Shown: in pieces, positions 47,801-58,839 of the stretch
Layout: each line of letters begins with the position of its first letter
Numbering within the stretch: position 1 is the stretch's first letter
Source of the DNA: Pyrrhosoma nymphula
Taxonomy: Eukaryota; Arthropoda; Insecta; Odonata; Coenagrionidae
DNA length: 64,000 nucleotides
Assembly (NCBI GenBank): GCA_963573305.1
Contig: OY754332.1
Coordinates: 54,473,559 to 54,537,558 of the forward strand
Direction: 5' to 3'
Translations under genes and position numbers: made by a program
The notes under the pieces: model-generated
Database searches by the model: none
Seen by the model: only the letters and a program-made list of their open reading frames with translations
What the model was told of the DNA's origin: nothing

Positions 47801-48414
47801 AGCTAGGAATGACTTGTCCTTGACAAATCCACCTAGAAGACAACCTACGTGGCGAACACCCGACAATGCAAGGAAATATCATATAAATTTAGAATACAAA
47901 TTTCTTTCTTTAGTTTAATAATAATTGTCTATATTTTTGCTATAATTGTCTTCATGGTATTTGCATAAGAGTATTTCATTGAAAAAGTATTCAGATGTCT
48001 GTATATAGTAATTATTATACAATAAATCTGCATGAGATCTGTTTATCCAAGATTAAGGATTTTAAATATTTACCTAACTCCTTTTTTATAATATAACATT
48101 TAGATACAAACCCCCAGGCTTCCATGCATATCTAACATGTGATTCAAGTAAATAGAAACAAATAGTTCTTCAGTAATAAATTGGGCTTAATTGGATGTTA
48201 TTCTTCAGTCTCATGACTGTACATCTTAACCTTTAAAGGAGTAGTTTAATCTTAAGTTTATGTGAACTTGCCAATGAAAAAATCATCAAAAGTCAATCCG
48301 AGGTACGAAAATTATGATACGTTTTTCAGCTTATAATAATAATATCTCTATTGGCATCAGCCAAAGCCAATTACTGCCAATTTTATATATTATTACGAAC
48401 ACAAACAACCATGC

Positions 48415-48512
48415 CCTGGGAGGTGAAAATTTTCTACCCAGGCGGGATTCGGCAGTTCGATTTGGTTCGGCAGGCGAAGACTTTACCCCGCCGCCACCTG
48501 GGCCTGCTTATG
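48415..48512 (-). repeat. tRNA-derived SINE
   Basis: Read on the minus strand, GGCGGGGTAAAGTCTTCGCC is an A-box region and about 30 bases later CGAATCCCGCCTGGGTAG closes a B-box region (with a degraded GGTT). The body continues with AAATTTTCACCTCCCAGG and then GGCATGGTTGTTTGTGTTCG, the tail phrase shared with other SINEs here. Confidence 0.62.
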
Positions 48513-49179
48513 GCACAGCTTTCCTTTTGACAAGCTATATGATGGTTGAAGCGGTAATTGTGGGTCACTGAACGCACATTTAGTAATTGCTCAAGGCAGT
48601 CGACCAAGTATTCTAGGACCACATTTCATTTAAGTAAATACACCTGTTTATGCGGTGGAACTCACCACACATGCTCTAATGTAAATGATACAAGAATTAT
48701 ATTTTACATTTTTGCCTTGATTAATGCATGTAATGACTTGCGTTTTCGGCGTTGTATTTGAAATTGAGGCAATCATTATATTTAAATATGTTTTTATTTA
48801 TCTTTGACTCAGCATGACGCCTTGGTATTTATTGACGACATTTATAATAACATGAAATGTATTTTTTCGCGTTTAGTATAAAATCTGTACGTATGTATTC
48901 GAATTATCACAACATTTTCCTCATGTGCCATAAGGCCACATGCTAAAATGCATGCATGCATGTGCACACGCACAGTATTGAGTTACCGAGAAACTAAATC
49001 GGTAAAATTGCAATTAGATAGATGTCATCAATGACACATTATATATCACTAATGAGAACACGCATGCAAAGTTTCAAGCAAATATGCACATGGAAAAAAT
49101 CGCCACAGCCACCTTAAGTGCTAGGCAAGCTTCGCCACTACATTTTCTATGCCCGGTGGATGTTATTTTTTTCGGATAT

Positions 49180-49510
49180 TACACGAAGTTACCGAGCTCC
49201 CACGAGTGAGCGCCGCAAATCCGACCGTGCCCGGCGACACAACAATCGGATCACTCCCGTCCCACGAGCAATAAATTGCACCGATAGAGAGAGCCCTCTC
49301 TGAGGCAAACATGGTCGAGGGTAACACGTATGTAATGTCATACCCTCTCCATCTGCTAGCCGTGTCCACCTCGCACTTTTCTTCGCAATGGCCTCGACGC
49401 GTAGAGCGGTACCGTGTGCAACCCTTTCGCGCCCGCAGGCCGTCGCCACCGCAGGAGGCTGGCTCCAGTTCCCACCAGCTCCCTTGCTGAGGAAACAAGG
49501 TCGCCTGCTT
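49180..49510. other. CpG-rich patch
   Basis: CpG-rich, balanced between strands, with open frames on both strands (49118-49303 plus, 49163-49498 minus) that show no recognisable domain. It could be a regulatory island or an unrecognised exon; there is no splice or promoter evidence strong enough to decide. Confidence 0.3.
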
Positions 49511-49596
49511 TCTAGAATGGCCAGCGGAGGTTAGGCGTCCGACCAGCTACTCAGAGCGATGCAACATAGCTCGTTAAGTCATCGCAGAAGTTAAGA

Positions 49597-49760
49597 GTGA
49601 AATACTAACGCTGCAATTTTTTCACTATATTTTACCGACCATGGTTACACCTCAAAGCATCTTCCTCGCCTGATACATCATCAGGTCCTGATGATGGAGC
49701 CATGCAATTAAACTATGGTCATTAAAGTACAATGAGGAAATTGCAGTATTAGCATTTCAT
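49597..49760. repeat. Fold-back element F, 50-bp arms
   Basis: The arms 49597-49646 and 49711-49760 are inverted copies (GTGAAATACTAACGCTGCAA with TTGCAGTATTAGCATTTCAT). The loop contains CCTGATACATCATCAGG followed by TCCTGATGATGGAGCCATG, and the right arm continues TTAAACTATGGTC. This is again CCTGATGATG, a short stem, AAAC and GGTC. Confidence 0.82.
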
Positions 49761-49769
49761 CTTTCATTT

Positions 49770-52700
49770 CTGCTATGAAAGATTTCCATATCGGTAAGTC
49801 ATAGACTGTCAACTCATCAACACATGCCAGCGATTGATCAAAGCTAGTTGTCTTTTATTACGGCTTACTAGAAAAATTGCAATTCTCCAAGTTATTAATG
49901 CAACGATTTTCAACGTTAAAATCGTTCGTAGAATACGTGGGCATTTGTTAAATTGACAATTGAAACCAAGGCATCTAGAAACCAAGGAAACAGCCGCAAA
50001 ACTTTGATTAAATGACTAAGTGATTAACTGATAATAATATCGCAACGGAAATATTGCTTCTCTTTTCATTCCGTTTGGCTAAGGGTTCATCTGATTGGTG
50101 GAATAGCGTTGCGCTCCATGCTAAGTGATTCGCAGAATTTAATGTTTAGTTATGGACAGCCGCTTATGGAAGGGCAAGGTTGGGAGCCCCTAGAGCTCTT
50201 TCACATATTCTGTATCGTTTCTTTCCTTCTCTGCTTTGTCTTAAATACCTTTAGTTTTTTCCTCCCACCGACAATTTTTCGTTGATATCTTAACTTAAGC
50301 TGACATTTCACCATGGTCAAGTCGTATCCGCACAGTATTCGCTATCCGCCACGACATCCTCTAACGATATCCGCACCTGAAAAGCTCTTGCATTCTTATT
50401 GTCTGGTCTCTAAATTGCCATTTAACAAGCACGTAATCAAATAGGAATCTTCTTTTATCTCCTGTCATTTTCCGCGTGTTCTTCGTGGGTAGTTGCCAAG
50501 CAATCGCTACATTTACAAATCTATCTGAGATCAACCTGACTGGCTCAGCATGGTAAGCGAACAGAGTCCACTTTAGCAGCCATTCTGAGGTCTCAGATCG
50601 AACCGAAGAGAACGGAATGGTACTGTTCTTCTCTGCTATTCGTTCTTTTTTTGGCTCCCGACGCAAAACAAAATATTTTGGATATTATTCACATTGTTTT
50701 TTTTAGAAGGGAAGAAAGGGAGAGAAATTAGCATCAATTTCGGCAGAAAGAAGCAATAAACTTCACTGTAACGCAAGCATCTGAGATTGATAGTTCAAGT
50801 ATTAATAGGGATCACGAGAAATACAACGTTGAACTGAAAATTTGGAAATCGGAAGCTCTCGCTTATTCTAATTACGTACCAAAATTCATTCTAACTCCCT
50901 TACATTTCTCGAGTAAAATCATTACTAAATCCCACAGCCGTGATCAGGGTTTATAAAAGTTGTAATTAAACACGTTCTCTTGAAAATTTGTGGTAATCTA
51001 TCGCTAAACTTATTTTCAATTGGAATCTTTTACAAATCACGGAATGTAACAAACTACACGACCCAGGTTTCAATTTTTTAAATGTTTCCACCTGAAAAAT
51101 AAATACAAAAATGTTACAGGGAGTTTGTTAATGGACCGATTCATCTCAATTTATCCACAGTAACTAAAATGCAATTTCCCTAAGAGTAAGTGCCTTTACC
51201 GTAAATACCTCCTAGCTGTCATAGATGGCCAGTCAGGTGTTAATTCTCGTGAAAACGAAGCGCATTCGTGTTATTTTTTCTTTCAAGTGATTTTTTCCGA
51301 TGAAAGCTCAAGATATCAAAACATAAGGAAACGATCTGATAATGCTAAAACGTTCAATCAGTATTCAATTTAAATATCTCAACATTGCATTGCTGTATCC
51401 TCTATCACTCTTTTTGGAAGCTATGCTGAAATCTTCAAGCCCTGATTATGTTCATTCCCACCCGCGTAATGGAGTCCTTAACGCGTTTTCCTCGGCACCT
51501 TCTCCCTCTATTTCCTAATCCCAAACTGAACCATCCCTGTGAAGACATTGTTTTAAAATATCCTGAAAAGTCGATTGCGTAGAGTTTCAGGCGAGTAATT
51601 AAGTTCATAACCATTGATGTATTTTTCCTAGATATCCTATATATTTCTACTTCACCTATAACGACCTGGATTTTAGGAAATCGACTCTTTCAGTTTTAAA
51701 ATCGTCAGCTGCGTATTATTCACGAGCTTAAGTGGGAATCTAACCATGGGGAATGATGAATAGAATTCATAAAAAATTAATAGAGAGGAAGAAATGAGGT
51801 GAATAATGAGAATGGAGGGGGACGCCGGAGGGTTTTGCAATCATTTATTGATACCTTAATGCTGTAGTTAAAAGCAAGAAAAAGGCACAGAATTATGATC
51901 TTAGTTTGATTATTTTGAAAGGCAACTGATGACATTGGCAATTAAGGACGAGTAAGACAAAAAATACACTTACATCATATAATTTAACAAAAGGTTACAA
52001 TTCAAGAATTAGAAGGACAGGAGAAACCAAATATAATATTTTTCCCCTTGAAAGTGATAATATTGATGTATTTACTTTTTGTAATGGTGGAACATCATAT
52101 GCTAAGGAAATATTATGTGAAATCATCTGTTAAACGCGCATGGAAAAATATAAATGCAATAGTTGGCGGTAGTGTAACATTAAGCCACTCGAGGGTATAA
52201 TAGAAATATAGAATCAAATTCACAGTGTAAGGAGTTAATATTTCCAATTTTAATTTTCCTCTTTTTCTCCATTATAGTGAATTTTTCAGGAGAAGGTTTG
52301 AAATACCTGTAGCGTATATCGAAACGCCTAAAGTGGTTATGTTATTACTCAAGTGAAATAATACATTTTGCTCGTTCACTCTTAAAAAAGGGAAGTCAAA
52401 TGTTGGTGTAATACATAGTTTGGAACATAATTGTGAAGAAATTTCTTAGTTTATGTTTATTAAGTAAATATTATTTCTGTAAGTTTTTCAGGATATCCTA
52501 TATATTCACAATGGCTAGGGTTTTATGTTTAGACAGTGCATTGGGACGTTGGTTATACTCTGTTTTTACTGTTGGTAACAGCAACTATAGATAGCAATGC
52601 AAACTTAGAAGTAAATAAAGTACTTCTTTAAAACATAAATGTAAAACATCCTCTGTTCGTAGTGTTGTGCTGATGATTTCAGTATCTGCTGCTTTTTATC

Positions 52701-53700
52701 TGTGTATTTTGTCTCTTTAAACAACATACTAGAACGAAAAACCGCAAATGCCGAAATCACGGAGAATCCTCTTTCAAGAGAGTGAAGCCTTAATGATGGT
52801 TGATAGAAGAAGAACAGGAAAGGCTTGCGGAAATGGGAGTTTGGTGTTTTAGAAGAATTATTAAGATCACCACTGAAGAAGTTCTGTGGAGATTTTAAAA
52901 GAAGTGATGCGTAGTTAAAACACTGCGAAGTAGGAGATACAAATAAATCGTACAAATTCAGAGTCACAGAAGCATTTAGAAGACAAATATAGAAGTAAAA
53001 AGGAACTGGAAGAGTCACCTATCTGTTGGCCAATTAATTGCGGTTTTAACTTTGACCGTAGATTTTAGATTTATTGTTTTACATGAATTAAACTTAATAC
53101 TTCAACTAAAGACTAAAAACCGTAATATTCAAGGAATCGCACGAGTTTTTAAAAACTACATTCCATTTGAAAACATTCCTTTGTTGATATTCATTATTCA
53201 TCTTTGATTAAAATCCATTTTTATTTGCGTGACAATTGCTTAGAGTCATTTGCTATCCTCTGTGATGGGAGAGGTGGTCGAGGCTCAGATCTCGCGATGG
53301 TCTTGGAGGGTACACGTTGATAAGATTATAGCCCTTTCACGAGGTCTCCTAGTGACTTAGAAGCGGGAAAAGAATTTCTTCGAACCTAAAAAGCACTCTC
53401 AAGCCCCCAAAAGAGACCAAGTTTTGCTCTATGGAAATTATCTTATCGTAATTCAATAAACCGTAACTCTTATTCCAAGACCCTAATTTTTTCTCGCATT
53501 GACTCGATTTATGAAGGGCCAGTGGCTTCCGTTTGCTCAAGTGCGCGACTGGGCTCACTCCACGAAGTCAACCGCTTTTGTCTCTCGGAAGTGGTCTGTG
53601 CTTCCATTGAGGTGAAGAGTTGCTATCACCAATCCCATCCCTGTGAACACATCTGAAAACCAAATTAGCCGAGACAGGGTACGCTATAGAACGGAGAAAA
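49770..53700. other. AT-rich unassigned DNA
   Basis: Nearly 4 kb without recognisable genes, SINE boxes or long inverted repeats. The longest frame (52605-53018, minus, 137 codons) has no family motif. Probably intergenic or intronic. Confidence 0.45.
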
Positions 53701-53705
53701 TGGAA

Positions 53706-53842
53706 AACAACTTCTTGAACTCCTCCTTATTAAATAATTGAAACGACCCTGGTTTTGACACTTTGTGTCATCTTCAGGGACACATGGTGTCAAAATCCAG
53801 GTCGTTTCAATTAATTCATTAAGTGGAGTTCACGAATTTGTT
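53706..53842. repeat. Fold-back element G, 64-bp arms
   Basis: The arms 53706-53769 and 53779-53842 are inverted copies. The left has TTGAAACGACCCTGGTTTTGAC; the right mirrors it with GTCAAAATCCAGGTCGTTTC. Read on the minus strand the left arm gives CCTGAAGATGACACAAAGTG, then TCAAAACCAGGGTCGTTTC and later AATAAGG. This matches the order and spacing of element C, including the T between CTGAAGA and the GAC stem. The loop is only about 9 bases. Confidence 0.88.
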
Positions 53843-53849
53843 TTTAATT

Positions 53850-54590
53850 TACTCTGTGATGGATAACTTCCAGAAAATAAAGTCCGTAACTGTTTCCTCT
53901 GATACGCTTAAGAATTTTGAACCACGCATTTACAGCTCCATCGTCCGGTGTAAAACGTCCCAGTTGCGTGTCAAGGCCAGTTGCGAATGAATTGACGAAT
54001 CCCAAGTGAAACGAGACAATGCACAGGCGACCTCTTGGCTTATACCGGAAGGTATGGTACTCCGGTGACGAAGAAGATGAAAGCATCGGACAGGGACATG
54101 CACTGCTCCAAGGTGTATGTGATTGCGCATGTTGGGGCAATGGATGCTGTGATTGGGGCTCAAAGGAAGTATTCGAATACGCAAGCGATCTATGTTCCGA
54201 TTTTCACCGCATATGCTGAGGTTTTGATGCCGACATTAAGCAAGCCATGTGCACTTTGGTACCTGGGAAGCATAGAGGTTTGGAGGCTAATGGAAGGCTT
54301 CGTCGCGTATACGGATTCGAGCTCATGAACCTCAGCCTGGCGCTAGATTTGTATCGGGCTTCAATTAATCACTCGGGTTCCCACTCTACAGTTGAGGCAT
54401 CGGATAAGAGAGAACGTTAGATATGCGAGCACAAAAGTAGCGTTTAGCAGATAGAGTAGGTCGTGACCTTAAGTTTCAAAGCCTATTAATCTGACTCATC
54501 AGCGCTCAGAAGATTTACCCAGTGTATTAATCAGTGAATGTGAACGTCCGCAAGCAAAGAAGTGCGACTCAACAATCGACCCTCGTAAAT
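53850..54590. other. GC-balanced unassigned segment
   Basis: Between 53990 and 54330 the sequence is less AT-rich and open in two plus frames (54019-54219, 54035-54328) and on the minus strand (53844-54140). No domain is recognised. It could be part of an unrecognised element or an exon. Confidence 0.3.
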
Positions 54591-54594
54591 ATTC

Positions 54595-55440
54595 CTGATG
54601 GTGCCCATTATCGCCTTTGCTTTTTAAAATGTATGCCGAGGAAATTATAATAGAGAAATGGGAAATGCTAGATGCGGAAATCAAAATAGTAAGCCTGCTG
54701 ATAAAGTCAGATTTGCGGACGACCAGGTTGGTTGTTCGATCATCGAAGGGATTTCGAGCTTTAATAGATGAATTAGAAAACCAGTGCGGGATATACAGAG
54801 TGTAGATATATCATTATAAACTAAAGTAATGAGTCCTCTAAGACAAAGAATCCGAGGCTGGTCATAAAAGTAGGATGGCACGAACTGGAGCAAGTGGAGA
54901 ATTTAAATTACTTAAAATTAAAGTAGTACGCAAGAAGAAAATGGACATTGTAACTAAGGCCTAGAAGGAGATTAGAGCTAGTGAAGGAAGCGCTCAGTAA
55001 TAGGAGGGAGCTAATAAAAGGGAGCTTAGGTGAGGATGTAAGGAAGAGGCTGGTAAAGAGCTTGATATGTATTGAAGCGTTATATGGGAAGAAACGTAGA
55101 CTCTGAAAAAAGAAGACTAGAATAGGCTGCTGGAGTTCAAGATATGGGTGTGGAGGAATATGGAGTAGGTGCGGTGGATGGAAAAGAAGACAAAGAAGTG
55201 ATTGGTATGGTGGGCGAGGAAAGGAACCATCTGCATGAGATTAGAAAGAGGTAGGTAAAGTATGTGGTTAGAGGAGGTAATGAGGGACGAATAGTTGCTT
55301 CAGGCTTTGATAGAGGGAAGGTCGTTGTGTAAGCGGAGAAGGGGTAAAGAGAAGAGTTTTAGGGACAAAAAGAATAAGGGTAGGACGTATGCTTGAATAA
55401 AGAAAGAAGTGTTTTTGGTAGATATGGCCCAGCGCTTATA
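54595..55440 (+). pseudogene. LINE reverse transcriptase relic (VRFADDQ family)
   Basis: It opens with CPLSPLLFKMYAEE, shifts frame to ADKVRFADDQ with the catalytic Asp pair intact, then continues as a degraded finger-to-thumb region, TKVM and an ELEQVENF block in another frame. The C-terminal region reads MVGEERNHLHEIRKR followed by VVRGG, and ends near 55440 with GRTYA-type residues. Order and motifs match the 39.1-kb copy. Three or more frameshifts and many stops are present, and the endonuclease and first palm motif are missing, so it is 5'-truncated and inactive. Confidence 0.8.
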
Positions 55441-55477
55441 AAAATCTAGTGGATTTTACTCACTTCCATTTAAACCT

Positions 55478-55530
55478 ACATTAACCAGTAAACCTACATT
55501 GACCTACATTGTAAACCTACATTGACCCCT
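55478..55530. repeat. Short tandem repeat of AACCTACATT
   Basis: AACCTACATTAACC, AACCTACATTGACC, ACCTACATTGTA and AACCTACATTGACC follow one another. It lies just past the LINE relic and might be part of its 3' tail or a replication-slippage product. Confidence 0.65.
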
Positions 55531-55654
55531 GCATTTTTCGGGATTTTTTTTTCCGCGTAAGTTGGCTTGTGCGTCAGCAGTTTCGACTCGAAGACTCTGG
55601 CGGGATGGAGCGGAAGAAATCCCGTAAAATTCAGAGATCACAATTGCCTTTCCA

Positions 55655-55750
55655 GCCTAAATATACATCTACATATTACCCTGAATGTCACCTCAAGGAT
55701 GCGTTACAGGGGGTGATTTACCACCATCATGCACTACACTACCCCCTAAT
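55655..55750 (-). repeat. CR1-type LINE 3' end, copy 1
   Basis: Its reverse complement matches the 3' end of the CR1 relic at 13.4 kb through CACCCCCTGTAACGCATCC and GAGGTGACATTCAGGG. No coding sequence is attached, so this is an extreme 5' truncation or a non-autonomous derivative. Confidence 0.5.
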
Positions 55751-55904
55751 AAATTCAATGAAACTACGAATATTGATAATGGGTGGTTTCCTTATAATTC
55801 CGCTGCTATTTTTTTATCGGCAGCGTGGAAATGCCGAATTATAATGCAAATGAATGATGGAGGAATAGGTAGAGTGATATTTTGGGGTGGAGGGGATACA
55901 TGGC

Positions 55905-55987
55905 TCTTGGCTACGTCTACGCGGTACCCTGCAAGCCACGTCAGAGGGGGTGTGGCATGGGGTGACTCCACACTATGCATGCACTAA
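55905..55987 (-). repeat. CR1-type LINE 3' end, copy 2
   Basis: A second copy about 250 bases downstream in the same orientation (GTCACCCCATGCCACACC and GACGTGGCTTGCAGGG on the minus strand). Together with copy 1 it suggests repeated insertion or a local duplication. Confidence 0.5.
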
Positions 55988-56279
55988 CCCTCAAACGCAC
56001 TTTCATTCTGTCATTAGCTATTTTACCACATGTACTTTGATGTTGATTTAAGTAACATACGTCGAAAGGACTGCACCTGCAATGTGGCTTCAAACTACCA
56101 TTCTAATCAATGCGGGATAGACATTGCGCTCATGCATCACTAAGACCATTTTTTAAGAAGCCAGTCAAGCTAACATGGAAATACTATCGCAAAATTACGT
56201 TCGTATGAAGTACAAGTATCCTAAGAAGAAATACAAAATAAAAATAAATAAAAATTCTGGCGGGAATCAGGCTGATGGG

Positions 56280-56520
56280 GATGTGGAGGCTGAAGTATTG
56301 ACTCCCCGTCCCAAGGGCCCGGGCCTGGTTCCCGGCAGAGGCGGAGATTTTTTCATGGAACTCTCTGATACCTACTTGAGTACTGCGTGGAGAGCACTCC
56401 ATGCTGTAGTATTCCGTCCGATGGATATGACGCAAAACGATGGACCCCTCTGGCTCCTTTCGTTAAGAGCAGGCCAATGACGACGCATGGTGTCTCCCAG
56501 CCCTTCACCCATTCTCCATG
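56280..56520 (+). repeat. tRNA-derived SINE with conserved body
   Basis: The B-box region GGGCCTGGTTCCCGGCAGAG is followed by a body with TTCCGTCCGATGGATATGAC, GGACCCCTCTGGCTCCTTTC and GTTAAGAGCAGGCCAATGAC. Variants of this body recur in many arthropod SINEs as I know them. The A box is degraded (GGAGGCTGAAGTATTGAC). The element ends in the C/T-rich stretch near 56515. Confidence 0.68.
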
Positions 56521-56529
56521 AAAACCTTA

Positions 56530-57480
56530 TTAATACTAGTTTACGATTGGCCTCAACTTGAAACTTTAATCGTTAATTGAAATCACGATCACGCACTTGG
56601 TTAACGATTAAATGACCGGCACTGGAGCAGTCACTGGGAAATGTCGTTCAATATTGTTAATCTTCGGCTTCACAGACTAATGTATTATCCACCGCTGTGA
56701 ATGCTAACTTTATTTTCGTGGATTACCATATACGAGCATGCATCATATCATTATTGAGGTAGTATACCTTTTAAGGTAGGTTTAAATGTGAGTAATGACG
56801 GTAGGTTTTAATGGAAGTGAGTAAAATGCCTCTGGGTTTTTACCTGTGCAGGGCCCAATCTACCTACACCATTTCTTTTTTTCGTCTCAGTTTAAGTCCT
56901 ACCCTTCTTCATCCCATCCATAAAACCTATTCTCTTCCATCCTCTTCGCCGCTTACCCAACACCCCTCCCTCTATCACGGCCTTGAGCAACCCTTCTCCC
57001 CTCATTACCTCTTCCGTGGATGGAAATAATTACACTACTTTTAATAATATTGCCCACTGATTAATGTGTACCAGCCGTGTGAATGCAACAAATACAAAAC
57101 GTCAAGCTCACTAATGAATTACTATGTTCAAGCTACGTTCTGTGCGTGCAGTGGCGTCAGCCGTGGACCTTGACCGTTGAAGTTGGAACGGGTCTAACTC
57201 TGAAGGTTTTCGTTCACGGTTGACGCTTCACGCGGTCTTAAACTCCTCCATTAACAGCAGTTCATTGAAATGGAGGTTGAAGTTAAAGCCTCCTTCCCCG
57301 AATTATTTCTACCTTTCTTGGCTAGGGACTGGGGCAGCGTGATGCCTTATGCACTCAGCGACTACCATGGATATGGATATTACATTACCATGGTGACCAC
57401 CACTTCTCGAAATCCTAGTGAGTCGGGGAAACTACTAAGAATTGCTAACTGATAAAATACTCTGGGAATTCTCCTTGAGT
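56530..57480. other. Unassigned DNA
   Basis: AT-rich at first, C/T-rich at 56900-57010, with frames of no known family. Nothing else recognised. Confidence 0.4.
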
Positions 57481-57486
57481 TTGACA

Positions 57487-57675
57487 TAGCTGCCGGCTAT
57501 GGTCAGATTATGGTAGAGTACTCGCCTGATAATTCTAGGGTCGCGGGTTCGAGTCCCACGTGGGTGGATTTTTCACCACTCAGAACATGGCTGTGTGTTT
57601 TCGCCCATTGTTACTTCTCCGATATCGAGAGCCATCGGAGTTATTTTCGTTCATAATGATAAATAAACAAATAAC
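57487..57675 (+). repeat. tRNA-derived SINE, best-preserved promoter
   Basis: An A-box region (TGGTAGAGTACTCGCC) and a perfect B box (GGTTCGAGTCC) lie about 30 bases apart in a tRNA-like head that starts near 57492. The body carries AGAACATGGCTGTGTGTTTT and CGATATCGAGAGCCATCGG, and ends in AAATAAACAAATAA. The polymerase III promoter appears intact. It is not a tRNA gene: the acceptor and anticodon stems do not pair convincingly. Confidence 0.75.
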
Positions 57676-57679
57676 TACT

Positions 57680-58660
57680 TGTGATTTCTCTCCTTAATTT
57701 TCTCAGATTTTATTATGCCACGAAATATTACCGGGGAGATTTTCCAGAAACACGACTTTGGTCCTCTGAAAGGCTTAGTTATATAATTTTCCATGCATAT
57801 TTATGAAATCGTTGCTTCAGAAATTTGATTATTTTTTTGATGAGCCCTTGTATTTCTTAGGATTCAATTTATGATCGCTAATGCCAAAGCAGATTGGCTA
57901 CTTGTTTTATAAAATTCCTTCGGAATTTTTTTCGATTCAGAGGCAGGCTTATATTCTACAGATTAGATTGTCATTTACAGTCCAAACAGAATTCACTGCC
58001 TTGCTCCGGTGTTTCTTCGTGAACAAGCGCATTTCATGGTAAACGGAAAAACGTAGCTGTTTCAGCTCATCCTGTCTTTCCAATTTTGGGCCTTTACACC
58101 TGTCTTTTCTAATTTGGGTCCAAATGCATAAACTAGCAGTTTTGGCATTCGGACTGAGAGAGGCTAGTGAGGATAAGATCGGGGAGTGGGAGGAGGGCCG
58201 AGATCAACTTGGGTGGAAATTAGCAATGGGTGGCGTTGTATATTTTACATCTTGTCGCTAATGAATTTACGTTGGTTTTTGTGGTACAACGCTCGTATAA
58301 ATGATCATCGGCCAAATAAAATACTAGTGTGACCGCGTTTAAGGCGAAAGAAATTAGAGGCAAATTTCCATGCTGAGTGAGAGCAAATTGTTGTAGGTCG
58401 AATATACTATGTGAAATTCCAATCGCAGTATCTACAGCTTTTATCCGTAATGCATGTAGGAAATAGCTTAGTTAGATCGCGATCTGTATTTCCGTATTTG
58501 TAGTAGAGGAGGTTGTCATAGGTTCACACAACATCACCGAGAGAATGCCACCAAACATAGTCTTTGAATTACTCAAAACATGACAACAACATTAATGTGC
58601 GGAATAAAGTTAAAGGCATGACGCCAAATTATAAAGTTCCTTCAGTTTGTTGAGTAGTGG
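57680..58660. other. AT-rich unassigned DNA
   Basis: No coding similarity or repeat boxes recognised. Confidence 0.45.
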
Positions 58661-58669
58661 ACTGTATGT

Positions 58670-58830
58670 TACAAGTTTGGTCGGGCAGCTGCTGCTGGCT
58701 GACGTGAAGGCGAGAGATGAGAGGGAGTGAGACGGAGCGAGAGCGAGGCAAACAGACCTGACGGCGGCAGGTAGGAGGCGCAGCACGCGCATGCGCCCGA
58801 GCTACCTCCCACTGCGCAAGTCCAAACCCA
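58670..58830. promoter_or_regulatory. Small CpG cluster with NRF-1-type site
   Basis: GCGCATGCGC at 58787-58796 is the palindromic NRF-1 consensus (bound by Erect wing in flies), inside a short CpG-rich stretch with a related CACTGCGCAAG nearby at 58810. NRF-1-type sites are strongly tied to housekeeping promoters in animals. Purine-rich sequence lies on the left. No TATA box, direction or exon can be assigned. Minus frames in this patch are low complexity. Confidence 0.42.
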
Positions 58831-58839
58831 AATAGGTGG

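Noticed and set aside
54030..54200. Ribosomal protein L37a-like processed pseudogene
   Set aside because: A few residues (GRYGT, then CSK) are reminiscent, but spacing and the zinc-finger cysteines do not fit.
57487..57570. A tRNA gene
   Set aside because: A and B boxes are excellent, but acceptor and anticodon stems do not pair convincingly and a SINE body follows.
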